Assembly: GCA_018821535.1 (NCBI GenBank)
Contig: JAHJLV010000055.1
Span: forward strand, 61,626-125,625
DNA: 64,000 nt
Direction: 5' to 3'
From: Pseudomonadota bacterium
GTDB lineage: Bacteria; Desulfobacterota; Desulfobacteria; Desulfobacterales; Desulfobacteraceae
Made by a program: the position numbers and the translations under genes. Shown in pieces: positions 34,404 through 43,073 of the stretch. The notes below the pieces were generated by a model, which had not been told where the DNA came from, did no database searches, and was given only the letters and a program-made list of their open reading frames with translations. How positions within the stretch are numbered: position 1 is the stretch's first letter; every line of letters begins with the position of its first letter.

Positions 34404-35643
34404 TTTAAATAAAAGTCGTGTTGAATTAAAAGATGGAAAGCAGATGTTTTCCATAACCCTTGCGGATTCGGTGCCGGTACTGGAAACGCGAGAACCTTTG
34501 TTTGAGGTGGATGAAAGCAGATTTGAAAAGGCTTTTTTTCCCGCATTGCCTGAAAATGCTGACAGTTTTAAGTCAATTGCCATTGTGGTGGCGGACAAGA
34601 CTCGGCGCTGCGAGTATGACATCTATCTGCCAAAGCTGTTAAAGATGCTGTTGCAGCAGGGAATCACACAGGATCAGATCACTTTTTTTATTGCCTACGG
34701 CACCCATGCCCGGCAGACAGATGCCCAATGCCTGGATGTTTACGGAGATGTTTTTCGTGAGTACCGGTTTGTGCATCATGACAGCAGTGATGTTTCCCTT
34801 TTTGCAGATTGCGGGGTGACAAAAAAGGGCACCCGGATTCGCATTCGCAAAGATATTCTTCAAAGCGATCTTGTGATCAGTTTTGGCGCGTTGTCCCATC
34901 ATTATTTTGCAGGATATGGCGGCGGAAGAAAACTGTTGTTTCCCGGTCTTGGGTACACACCGGATATTTACCAGAATCACAGTCTGTTTCTGGACAAAAA
35001 AAATTGCAGGCTGAGCTTCGGCTGTTGCCCGGGTGAACTGGAGAATAATCCCCTGGCCCGGGATTTAGAAGAAATAGATGGATACATTCAATCTCACAGA
35101 ATTTCAATTCACGGCATTCTGGATTCAAGTGCCCGGGTATGTCAGCTGATCGTGGGAAAAACCTGGCAGGATTTTACAGATGCCTGCCAGACACTGGATT
35201 CCTTTTATCGATTCAAATCTCCTCGAAAATATGGGCTTGTTCTGGCATCCTGCGGTGGATATCCCAGGGATATTAATTTTATCCAGGCGCACAAGGCCGT
35301 GAACAATGCAGCCATGTTTGTAAAAGACGGTGGCATACTGGCTGTTCTGGCCCAATGCCCGGATGGAATCGGATCACAGACCTTTCTTGAATATTTTGAT
35401 TATGCGGATTTTCATGCAGCATTTGATGTTCTTGAAAAAGAGTACCGGGGTAATGGCGGGACAGCGCTGTCCATGATGACCAAAACCGCCCGGATAAATA
35501 TCTTTCTAAAAACCGATTTGGATGATACTATCTGCAAGGCCATGGGCACAGGAAAAATAGAAGAAAAAGCCATCGCAGCGCTTGTGGAAAAGTTTGAGAA
35601 TGACATGGCCTGTATTAAAAATGCAAGCCTGTTGACCGGGTGA
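34387..35643 (+). CDS. LarA-family (DUF2088) nickel-pincer racemase/epimerase-like protein
   Basis: 418 residues from ATG 34387. LarA landmarks are present: VADKTRR near residue 65, FIAYGTHARQT, and HHYFAGYGGGRKLLFPGL, the loop holding the lysine that carries the nickel-pincer cofactor in lactate racemase, followed by a histidine in NHSLF. The family now includes racemases for several 2-hydroxy acids, so substrate is open. No larB, larC or larE cofactor genes are nearby, so the cofactor must come from elsewhere. It overlaps the methyltransferase gene. Confidence 0.85.
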   Translation: MAGKDSLNKSRVELKDGKQMFSITLADSVPVLETREPLFEVDESRFEKAFFPALPENADSFKSIAIVVADKTRRCEYDIYLPKLLKMLLQQGITQDQITFFIAYGTHARQTDAQCLDVYGDVFREYRFVHHDSSDVSLFADCGVTKKGTRIRIRKDILQSDLVISFGALSHHYFAGYGGGRKLLFPGLGYTPDIYQNHSLFLDKKNCRLSFGCCPGELENNPLARDLEEIDGYIQSHRISIHGILDSSARVCQLIVGKTWQDFTDACQTLDSFYRFKSPRKYGLVLASCGGYPRDINFIQAHKAVNNAAMFVKDGGILAVLAQCPDGIGSQTFLEYFDYADFHAAFDVLEKEYRGNGGTALSMMTKTARINIFLKTDLDDTICKAMGTGKIEEKAIAALVEKFENDMACIKNASLLTG

Positions 35644-35664
35644 AAATGAAGGATACAAAAACAT

Positions 35665-37254
35665 ATGAAAATCACACTATTGGATTATGGGGCTGGTAAT
35701 GTCAGAAGCGTTGTCAATGCCATAGAAAAGCTGGGCGCCCAGATCAAGCCGGTCACCAGGGCCGCTGATATTCTGAATGCAGAAAAACTGCTGTTCCCCG
35801 GGGTGGGAAATTACCAGAGCATGATTCAGATTCTCAATGAAAAAAAATATATCCAGCCGCTGCGTGAATATCTACAGGCAGACCAGCCGTTTTTTGGAAT
35901 CTGCCTTGGCATGCAGGCGTTGTTTGAAGGCAGTGAGGAAGACTTTTCCGGCAGGGAAAGTGTCGGCGTGTTCAAGGGTCGGGTCAAGCGGTTTAAAACT
36001 GACCTTGCAGTGCCGCATATCGGCTGGAACGGAATAAATTTAAAAAAGGAGTCTCCGGTATTTGACGGCATTGATCCGGATTCAAAATTTTATTTTGTCC
36101 ATTCTTATCATATTGTACCCGAAGATGAATCGGTTATTTTAACCACCACCGATTATGATTATGAATTTGCCAGCAGCGTTCAGAAAGGCAATGTCATCGG
36201 TACCCAGTTTCATCCTGAAAAAAGCGGGTCTGTCGGGATAAAGCTGCTGGAAAATTTTATATATACAACCGATTTAAAACCCAGAAAGCAGATTGATATT
36301 AAAGGCAAAGGCCTGTCTAAAAGAATTATCGCCTGTCTGGATGTCCGGGCAAATGACCAGGGAGATCTGGTTGTGACAAAAGGGGACCAGTATGATGTCC
36401 GGGAAAAAGGAGATGTCAGAAACCTGGGCAGGCCCGTAGAGCTTGCAAAACGGTATTATGAAGAAGGGGCAGATGAGATTACGTTCTTGAATATCACCGG
36501 GTTCAGGGATTTTCCATTAAAAGACATGCCCATGATAAAGGTGCTGGAGCAGACCAGCAGGAACGTATTTGTCCCGCTGACCATTGGCGGGGGAATCCGG
36601 GATTATACAGACAGCAATCATGTGACCTATTCGTCTCTTGAGGTGGCAGCCCAGTATTTCAGGTCCGGAGCGGATAAAATATCCATCGGCAGTGATGCGG
36701 TGATGATCGCCATGGAATATTTGAAAACCGGCAAAAAAACCGGAAAAAGCGCCATTGAGCAGATTTCACGGGTCTACGGCGCGCAGGCTGTGGTGATTTC
36801 TGTTGATCCCAAAAGGGTGTATGTTGCATCGCCTGACCATGCCAGGGATCACCATGTGATCCCGACTCAGTTTCCAGGGCCTGATAATGAACAATTCTGC
36901 TGGTATCAGTGCACTGTGCAGGGCGGTAGAAAAGCCATGGATCTGGATGCGGTGGCGCTTGCAAAAGCCTGCCAGGACCTGGGGGCCGGAGAGATTCTGC
37001 TTAACTGCATTGATAAAGACGGGACAAATTCCGGGTTCGATCTGGAACTGATCAACAGTGTTAAAAATGCGGTTTCCATTCCGGTCATCGCATCAAGCGG
37101 AGCCGGGTGTGAGGCGCATTTTTGCGAGGTGTTCACAAAGACCGGTGCAGAGGCAGCGCTGGCTGCCGGGATTTTTCACAGAAGACAGGTTCCCATCGAG
37201 AATGTTAAAGCATATCTTGACCGTGAAAATATTGAAATAAGGGGGGTAAAATAG
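35665..37254 (+). CDS. hisHF: Fused imidazole glycerol phosphate synthase, HisH-HisF (eukaryote HIS7-like)
   Basis: 529 residues. Residues 1-205 are the HisH glutaminase with C80 (FFGICLGMQ), H183 and E185 (TQFHPEKSG). Residues about 215-529 are HisF with the aspartate of ACLDVRAND. The HisF part carries the eukaryote-type insertions DQYDVREKGDVRNLG and GADEITFLNITGFRD, and IGGGIRDYTDS. The two domains are one chain, as in plant and fungal HIS7, instead of the separate proteins normal in bacteria. It makes IGP and AICAR in histidine synthesis. No other his gene is nearby. Confidence 0.95.
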   Translation: MKITLLDYGAGNVRSVVNAIEKLGAQIKPVTRAADILNAEKLLFPGVGNYQSMIQILNEKKYIQPLREYLQADQPFFGICLGMQALFEGSEEDFSGRESVGVFKGRVKRFKTDLAVPHIGWNGINLKKESPVFDGIDPDSKFYFVHSYHIVPEDESVILTTTDYDYEFASSVQKGNVIGTQFHPEKSGSVGIKLLENFIYTTDLKPRKQIDIKGKGLSKRIIACLDVRANDQGDLVVTKGDQYDVREKGDVRNLGRPVELAKRYYEEGADEITFLNITGFRDFPLKDMPMIKVLEQTSRNVFVPLTIGGGIRDYTDSNHVTYSSLEVAAQYFRSGADKISIGSDAVMIAMEYLKTGKKTGKSAIEQISRVYGAQAVVISVDPKRVYVASPDHARDHHVIPTQFPGPDNEQFCWYQCTVQGGRKAMDLDAVALAKACQDLGAGEILLNCIDKDGTNSGFDLELINSVKNAVSIPVIASSGAGCEAHFCEVFTKTGAEAALAAGIFHRRQVPIENVKAYLDRENIEIRGVK

Positions 37255-37425
37255 CTTTTTTTCTTGTAATAATTGAATTTCAAGATTAAGTTGTTTTTTA
37301 ATAAGAAATGTGAAAAGTAAAATAAATGATATTTTTTTTATAAATCATTTGTTTTACAGAGCGAATACTGAAATTTCATTATAATTCAAAAATACCGGAA
37401 TTAGATTTAAACTAAGGAGTTAGGA

Positions 37426-39528
37426 ATGGCAAAAATCGGGTTTGATAAGAAACTTATAGCGGGTTCAGCAGGAATTATCCTGATCACGGTGCTTATCATG
37501 GCAATTGTAAATTTTTACCAGAGCCAAAGTTCTTTTCTCTCAAAAGGGCAGACCAGTATTCAAAATGTGTCTGATGTTTTATTAAAAGCAGTTGAACTTA
37601 AATATAATCTGCAGAAAGAAAAGCTTGAATCTGAAATCGGCGCCTTGATTACTGAAGCCCAGGCCGGTGGCAGTATCATGATTGTTGATGTCGATCCTGC
37701 CGAGATAGACATCTATGATTTTTATTCAAAAACAAAAAAAACCAGAACCGAAGTTCCCAAAATGGTTTTTGGTCTGGAGTTTGTTACCGATGACTATATT
37801 ATTGTAGACAAGGTCAGCAAAGGCAGTTCTTCAGATATTGCTGTCTATCAGATGTTTGACAACAAGCTGCTCAAAGTCTCTTCAAGTCTCCAGGATGAGA
37901 ACGCTGCAAAGGCCGGGGCTGATGATGAAGAAGACGCTGAAAACAGCAATAGAATTATTGGTGAATATTTCAGCTCCAGCACAGATGTCTATAAGGATAT
38001 CGTCCAGCAGAAATCTGTTATTATTCTGACCAGAATCGGAAAGGATCTGGCTATGCAGCTTCTTCAGCCGATTAAGCATTCTCAGAACGGATCGGTTATT
38101 GGTGCATATTCAGTTGCCAGCAAGATTCTGACTCAGGATCTTGTCAGTCTGATTGATAAAGTAAATGTCAGCGGTTCAGGGTATTCTTTTGTGAATAATC
38201 CGGCAGGAGATATCCTGATACATCCGAATTCTGATTATCTGTCATTAAATGTCAGTGCATTTGAAAACGGCAAGGCGCTTTTAAAAGAAACATCAGCGGC
38301 GGTTAAATATGGTCATGATAATAAGACCTTTTATTCGTATGTGAATTATTTTGCTCCCTGGGAATTATATTTTACTGTGGCCGTGTCTGAAGGCGAACTT
38401 ATGGCAGGGGTCAGCCGTCAGATCATGACCAGTTCTGCTGCATCCGGTTTTCTGGCCTTGATTGTGGGCATGCTGATTATCATGTTCATGAACCGGCAGT
38501 TGATGAAGAGCATGAGAGGCATGGCAAAGCTGGCCCAGGAAGTTGCCCAGGGTAATTTTAAATATAAATTTTCCTATGAAGCAAAAGATGCCATTAAAGA
38601 TACCGTGGATGCCATGAATGAAATGGTGGAAGGCCTGGCCCAGATGATCAAGGAATTAAATGCCGGTGTTCATACCTTAAGTTCGGCATCCGGAGAGCTT
38701 AATCTGATTTCAGACAAGATGAGTGAAGGGGCGGAAATTACGGTCAGCAAAGTAAATACCGTGGCATCTGCAGCAGAAGAAATGAGCGTTAATATGGATT
38801 CAGTGGCTGCTGCAATGGAGCAGGCCAGCACCAATGTTGAGATTGTTGCAACCGGAACCAATGACATGAGCGCCAACATTGAAAAAGTTTCCCAGAACTC
38901 GATAAACACCAAGAAGATTACCAACAGGGCTGTTGAGCAGGCCCAACAGACATCTGAACGGGTTAAGAAACTGGGACGTGCAGCAGAAGAGATCAATAAT
39001 GTGACCGATACCATTAACAGTATCTCCTCCCAGACAAACCTTCTGGCGTTGAATGCAACCATCGAGGCTGCAAGGGCTGGAGAAGCAGGCAAAGGCTTTG
39101 CAGTTGTTGCCAATGAAATAAAAGAGCTTGCAGGACAGACCGCAAGGGCAACCGAAGATATTGCTGAAAATATCCAGACCATTCAGGATCAGATCAGTGG
39201 TGCAGTTCATGAAATTCAGGAAATTTCAGAAATCATCAATCAGATTGATAATTTTGTGAATGAAGCCGCATCTGCCATTGAACTTCAGTCTGCCACCACC
39301 ACTGAAATCGCAGAAAATATCAATCAGGTTTCTGCGGGTATCCGGGAAGTCAATATCAATGTGAGCCAGAGCTCGGACGTGTCTGCCCAGGTGGCAAAAG
39401 AGATCAGCGATGTGCTGGCAGGTTCACAGGAAATTAATGGTTTTTCTACAACAGTAAAAGAAAAAGCAAAAATTTTAACAGATGTCATGCGTCAACTGGA
39501 TGCAATGACAGGTAAATTTAAAGTTTAA
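37426..39528 (+). CDS. Methyl-accepting chemotaxis protein with periplasmic Cache-like sensor
   Basis: 700 residues. An N-terminal membrane span (AGIILITVLIMAIVNFY) leads to a large periplasmic region (about 35-335) with Cache features (IGAYSVASKIL; GSGYSFVNNPAGDILIHPN), then a second span (AASGFLALIVGMLIIMFM), HAMP and the signalling hairpin with the invariant tip TNLLALNATIEAARAGEAGKGF written here as NLLALNATIEAARAGE. It should sense small ligands and control CheA. AAGGAG precedes ATG 37426; an AT-rich 170-base leader separates it from hisHF. Confidence 0.94.
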   Translation: MAKIGFDKKLIAGSAGIILITVLIMAIVNFYQSQSSFLSKGQTSIQNVSDVLLKAVELKYNLQKEKLESEIGALITEAQAGGSIMIVDVDPAEIDIYDFYSKTKKTRTEVPKMVFGLEFVTDDYIIVDKVSKGSSSDIAVYQMFDNKLLKVSSSLQDENAAKAGADDEEDAENSNRIIGEYFSSSTDVYKDIVQQKSVIILTRIGKDLAMQLLQPIKHSQNGSVIGAYSVASKILTQDLVSLIDKVNVSGSGYSFVNNPAGDILIHPNSDYLSLNVSAFENGKALLKETSAAVKYGHDNKTFYSYVNYFAPWELYFTVAVSEGELMAGVSRQIMTSSAASGFLALIVGMLIIMFMNRQLMKSMRGMAKLAQEVAQGNFKYKFSYEAKDAIKDTVDAMNEMVEGLAQMIKELNAGVHTLSSASGELNLISDKMSEGAEITVSKVNTVASAAEEMSVNMDSVAAAMEQASTNVEIVATGTNDMSANIEKVSQNSINTKKITNRAVEQAQQTSERVKKLGRAAEEINNVTDTINSISSQTNLLALNATIEAARAGEAGKGFAVVANEIKELAGQTARATEDIAENIQTIQDQISGAVHEIQEISEIINQIDNFVNEAASAIELQSATTTEIAENINQVSAGIREVNINVSQSSDVSAQVAKEISDVLAGSQEINGFSTTVKEKAKILTDVMRQLDAMTGKFKV

Positions 39529-39560
39529 TGTTATAAAAATAAATTATCGTCAGAATGATA

Positions 39561-39605
39561 AAAGGCCCTGGTACCTGATATTACTATCAGATAACAGGGC
39601 TTTTT
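39561..39605. terminator. Bidirectional rho-independent terminator
   Basis: AAAGGCCCTG, a 4-base mismatch, then CTGATA (39575-39580) pair with TATCAG and CAGGGC around a TTAC loop, followed by TTTTT (39601-39605) on + and an A-run that gives a U-run on minus. It lies 32 bases after the chemoreceptor stop and 32 before the end of the convergent HDOD gene, so it can end both transcripts. Confidence 0.85.
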
Positions 39606-39636
39606 GGGTCAGGCCTTCTCAAATTTCACCCGCCTT

Positions 39637-40488
39637 TTAGACAAGTTTCAACAGGGTTTCAAATTTATGTATGTTTTCTGTAAATTCGGCAATGATGTCA
39701 GAGATATCATCGGATTCCAGTCCCAGCTCTTTCATCACCTGGTCATTGAACTGATAAACAAGGCCGTCTGATCCTATCCCGATGCCGATAATCATGCAGA
39801 TACAGTCTGCAAGGTAAACAGCAGCAATTTCCTTGTTTTTGATCATTGAAACATCGGCAAGATGATGGTGGCGGATAATATTTACCATTCGGGGTGAAAA
39901 TTTCCAGATTTTGGCAATCATTCCGCCTAATTCTGCATGATCCACACCGATGATTTTTTTTTCAGCCTCCCGGAAACTGTAATTTCTATCAACAACCAAA
40001 GCAGATATTTTTTCAAAGGAATCCTGAACAAAGCGGTCCAGAACTGTTTTCCCGATATCTTTGAGAAGGGCGGCTGTAAATATGGTGTTTTTGTTTTCAA
40101 GAGATAATTTGACTGCAATCTGTTTGGCAATTAATGCGCTGGAGACAGAGTATTTCCACATTGCACCTTCCTGAAGACCATACCCCTCCTGTTTTCCCGA
40201 CAATGCTTTTGCACCGGATTTCATCAGAACAATTTCAATCAGTTGTTCCATCCCCAGCATGGTAATGGCATCCTTGATAGATTCAGCAGGTGTTTTCAGC
40301 CCGAAATACACTGAATTGCAGGTTCGCAATACGCTGGCAGTTATTGCCGGGTCATACTGAATAATTTGAGCAATCTGTTCCATTGAACTGTCAGGAGAAT
40401 CAATAATTTCAAGAATCTGATTGATCACAGCAGGGACAGGTTGCAGGTTTTTAATATCTTTAACAAGTTCCTGAATGGGGCTGCTCAT
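39637..40488 (-). CDS. HDOD-domain signalling protein, second copy
   Basis: 283 residues. The HDOD pattern is complete: LQPVPAVINQILEIIDSPDSSMEQIAQIIQYDPAITASVLRTCNSVYFG and AALLKDIGKTVLDRF, where K-D replaces the HD of catalytic HD phosphohydrolases, so it is probably a protein-binding signalling module. It is convergent with the chemoreceptor and shares its terminator. A 17-bp inverted repeat lies about 90 bases upstream of its start. Confidence 0.88.
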   Translation of the reverse strand: MSSPIQELVKDIKNLQPVPAVINQILEIIDSPDSSMEQIAQIIQYDPAITASVLRTCNSVYFGLKTPAESIKDAITMLGMEQLIEIVLMKSGAKALSGKQEGYGLQEGAMWKYSVSSALIAKQIAVKLSLENKNTIFTAALLKDIGKTVLDRFVQDSFEKISALVVDRNYSFREAEKKIIGVDHAELGGMIAKIWKFSPRMVNIIRHHHLADVSMIKNKEIAAVYLADCICMIIGIGIGSDGLVYQFNDQVMKELGLESDDISDIIAEFTENIHKFETLLKLV

Positions 40489-40574
40489 AATTTTCTCATC
40501 AATATACGGGTTTTTGTTTTTTTCTATTAAGCGTGTTTGGGGGAGGAAGGATCAAGCCGCTTAATATAAAATTG

Positions 40575-40621
40575 AATTTATCTTACTTGACGGGGGTAAA
40601 TAAAGTCAAGCAAGATAAATT
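40575..40621. repeat. 17-bp inverted repeat between HDOD and GGDEF genes
   Basis: AATTTATCTTACTTGAC (40575-40591) and GTCAAGCAAGATAAATT (40605-40621) are inverted repeats with one mismatch that can form a G-U pair, around a 13-base loop containing five G. It lies 14 bases downstream of the GGDEF gene's stop and 87 bases upstream of the HDOD start on the same strand. It may be a terminator without a strong U-run, or a regulator-binding site. Confidence 0.7.
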
Positions 40622-40634
40622 ATTTGACTGAGAG

Positions 40635-41708
40635 TCAGATCACGGTTTCTTTTCTTTTTAACATATCCTGGTCGCAAACGATTTTTATAACACCGGGCAT
40701 GACCGTATTCCGTCCGTTATTTTTTGCACGGTACAGCATATTATCTGCATCCTCAATGATTTTTTCCATATCTGCATTCGGATTAAGTTCGGCCACACCA
40801 AAACTTGCAGTGACCTGAATGGCAGCACCATTATGTTCAACACTCAGTTTTGATATTTTTTCACGCAGCCGGTCTGCAAGCTCCATGGCCTTGATTTTAT
40901 TTGTTTTCGGCAGGATGGCGATAAATTCTTCGCCGCCATACCTGGCGAGAATATCGCCGGAACGCATACTTTCCTTGACCAGTCGGGTTGTTTCTTTCAG
41001 GATCTTGTCTCCGGCAATATGTCCGTAGGTGTCATTTATCTTTTTGAAGTGATCCAGATCGAACATGAATACAGACATGTCAGCTTTATGGCGCACAGCG
41101 CCGGCCATGTTTCTTTTCAATTGATTTTCAAATTCCCTTCGATTATAGCACCCGGTTAAAGGGTCGATTATGGCAGCATCTTTTAAGCTTTCAATTTTAA
41201 GCTGCTGGGAAAGCGCAAATGAACATCCCTGAAGAATAAGGGTGACCACTTCATCCTGATATGCATAGGGTTTTTTATTGGGAAGCATGTAAATTCTGAA
41301 GATGATATTATCCTGGGTGATATCATAAAAAATAAGATCATTCATATTAAAATGTTCTCTGGGTTCATCGCAATGGAAGGAATGATTCAAATAGGTCAAA
41401 TGATCTTTGTTTTCAATAATGAAATCTTTTAAAATAATATTCTCAAGGGAATCTTTGTACATTCTGGGATCCAGCCACACATCAACAGTGGTTTCTTTTT
41501 TTATGACAAAGGCAAACAACCGGTAATTGATGATATCTTTAAGGCACAGGGCGACTTCATTGATGATTTCTTTGGAAGACTGTTTTTTGTTTAATTCAAG
41601 AATATGGCGGGTGAGCTTTTGGTGATCCGCCTGTTTTTGCATAAGGTTGAATATCATTGAGAATACGGCGGTCATTGTTGCTGATATTCTGTTCAGAGCC
41701 TGTTTCAT
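40635..41708 (-). CDS. GGDEF diguanylate cyclase, no membrane sensor
   Basis: 357 residues from ATG 41708 (GGGAG 11 bases upstream). Residues about 55-190 are a sensor-like region without membrane spans. The GGDEF domain begins DPLTGCYNRREFENQL and carries ARYGGEEFIAILP, the active-site GGEEF, with the metal aspartates in FDLDHFK. It should make cyclic di-GMP. No inhibitory-site RxxD is obvious. It sits in a cluster of chemoreceptors, HDOD protein and histidine kinase. Confidence 0.92.
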   Translation of the reverse strand: MKQALNRISATMTAVFSMIFNLMQKQADHQKLTRHILELNKKQSSKEIINEVALCLKDIINYRLFAFVIKKETTVDVWLDPRMYKDSLENIILKDFIIENKDHLTYLNHSFHCDEPREHFNMNDLIFYDITQDNIIFRIYMLPNKKPYAYQDEVVTLILQGCSFALSQQLKIESLKDAAIIDPLTGCYNRREFENQLKRNMAGAVRHKADMSVFMFDLDHFKKINDTYGHIAGDKILKETTRLVKESMRSGDILARYGGEEFIAILPKTNKIKAMELADRLREKISKLSVEHNGAAIQVTASFGVAELNPNADMEKIIEDADNMLYRAKNNGRNTVMPGVIKIVCDQDMLKRKETVI

Positions 41709-41904
41709 GAAGTTTATGTCTCCCTTTGTCTGCGTTGATCTTTCTATATACAATCAAAGCAATACCTGTGCCAGGGAAACGGTTATAATAGAATATGCTT
41801 TATATACAAATAGTTATATACTTTAAAAATTAGCGGCCAGTGGAAAAACAGGAAAATTCTGCAGTGTTCCGTCATGAATTTGACAGCATGTTTTGAGAAG
41901 GGTT

Positions 41905-43032
41905 CTATTTTTTTAACGGAAGGACAATGAAAAAACGTGTTCCGGATATTTCATCACTGCTAAAAAGAATGTGTCCTTTAAGATATTTTTCACCTAAAAG
42001 TTTCATGCTGTAAGTTCCAAGTCCCCTTCCTGAACCTTTTGTGGAAAAAGATCGCTGGAATATCTGCCTTTTTGCAGCGTCTGGAATGGGAGTGGGATTA
42101 TGAACCCAGAATTCGATCTGGTTCCTTGTCTGTCTGGCGCCGATGGTGATGGTTTTCCCTTGAGGTTCTGCTTCAAGGGCATTTTTACACATATTTCCAA
42201 GAACTCTTATCAACAGCCTGGGGTCGCTTGAAAAAAGAATAGAATTGACATTGGTGTCCATCTGGATGGTTTTGTTTCTGGTCACCGGATGATTTTTATA
42301 GATAGCAATAACAGAAGAAATAATATCCTGGGAGTTTAAATCAGATAATTCAATTTCCAGATGATTGTTTTCCGCTGCCAGTAAATCTTTTTGGGCATTG
42401 ATTTCTTCAATCAGGCTGTGAGATGATTTTTTTGCAAGCGCGATGAATTCATTTTTTTCATCGTCATCTGCATTTTCAATCAGGTCGATCAGACCCTGCA
42501 GGCCACCGGCAGTATTAATGATATCATGGAAAAAAATTCTTTCAAGAGCTTGTTTGCGCTTTTCACTGCCAATATCTTTTACGATTACAAAGGTAAAAAG
42601 CGTATCTGAAATTTTTAATGTTTTTGCCAGTATTAAAAAATCAAAGGACGTCTTTTCCTGTCTGGTCGTTAGTCTGCATTCTTCCTGTTTTATCTGGTTT
42701 TCTTCGGACTGACTTTTAAGGATAGCATTTACAGCACCGCAATGTCTGCAGAAGGCTGTTGTGCCGCAGCCGCCTTCTGATTCGTCTGAATGAATGCAGT
42801 TGAATGCATCCCCGGGCCTTTTTCCATAAATTTTTTCCGGTGTATCTATTGATAGGGTTTTAAGAAGAATGGTATTACAATATACGATCTGGCGCTGCTG
42901 ATTTAAAATTACAAATGGATCAGGTATCAGATGGGTGATATCTTTTATCAGAGGCAAGTCTTTTGTCTGGTCAATATCCAGTTCTAATTGTTTTTGGGAC
43001 GCTTTTTGCGCAGGCGCAAATTCTGATTTCAA
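41905..43032 (-). CDS. PAS-type histidine kinase with cysteine-rich PAS insert
   Basis: 375 residues. A PAS domain (about 35-150; DPFVILNQQRQIVYCN) contains cysteines in FNCIHSDESEGGCG and FCRHCGAV, a spacing suited to a metal or cluster. The kinase core has a non-standard H box (FFHDIINTAGGLQGLIDL), NMCKNALEA, and GSGRGLGTYSMKLLGEKYL. No membrane span is seen. It lies between a GGDEF gene and a hemerythrin chemoreceptor, which fits a role in redox or oxygen response. Confidence 0.85.
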   Translation of the reverse strand: MKSEFAPAQKASQKQLELDIDQTKDLPLIKDITHLIPDPFVILNQQRQIVYCNTILLKTLSIDTPEKIYGKRPGDAFNCIHSDESEGGCGTTAFCRHCGAVNAILKSQSEENQIKQEECRLTTRQEKTSFDFLILAKTLKISDTLFTFVIVKDIGSEKRKQALERIFFHDIINTAGGLQGLIDLIENADDDEKNEFIALAKKSSHSLIEEINAQKDLLAAENNHLEIELSDLNSQDIISSVIAIYKNHPVTRNKTIQMDTNVNSILFSSDPRLLIRVLGNMCKNALEAEPQGKTITIGARQTRNQIEFWVHNPTPIPDAAKRQIFQRSFSTKGSGRGLGTYSMKLLGEKYLKGHILFSSDEISGTRFFIVLPLKK

Positions 43033-43073
43033 AGCTGTTCTCCCTGATGTTGAGTCCTGATTTAAAAATTATA

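Noticed and set aside
38670..39210. Minus-strand ORFs opposite the Cache chemoreceptor
   Set aside because: They mirror the coiled-coil signalling region, with no independent coding evidence.
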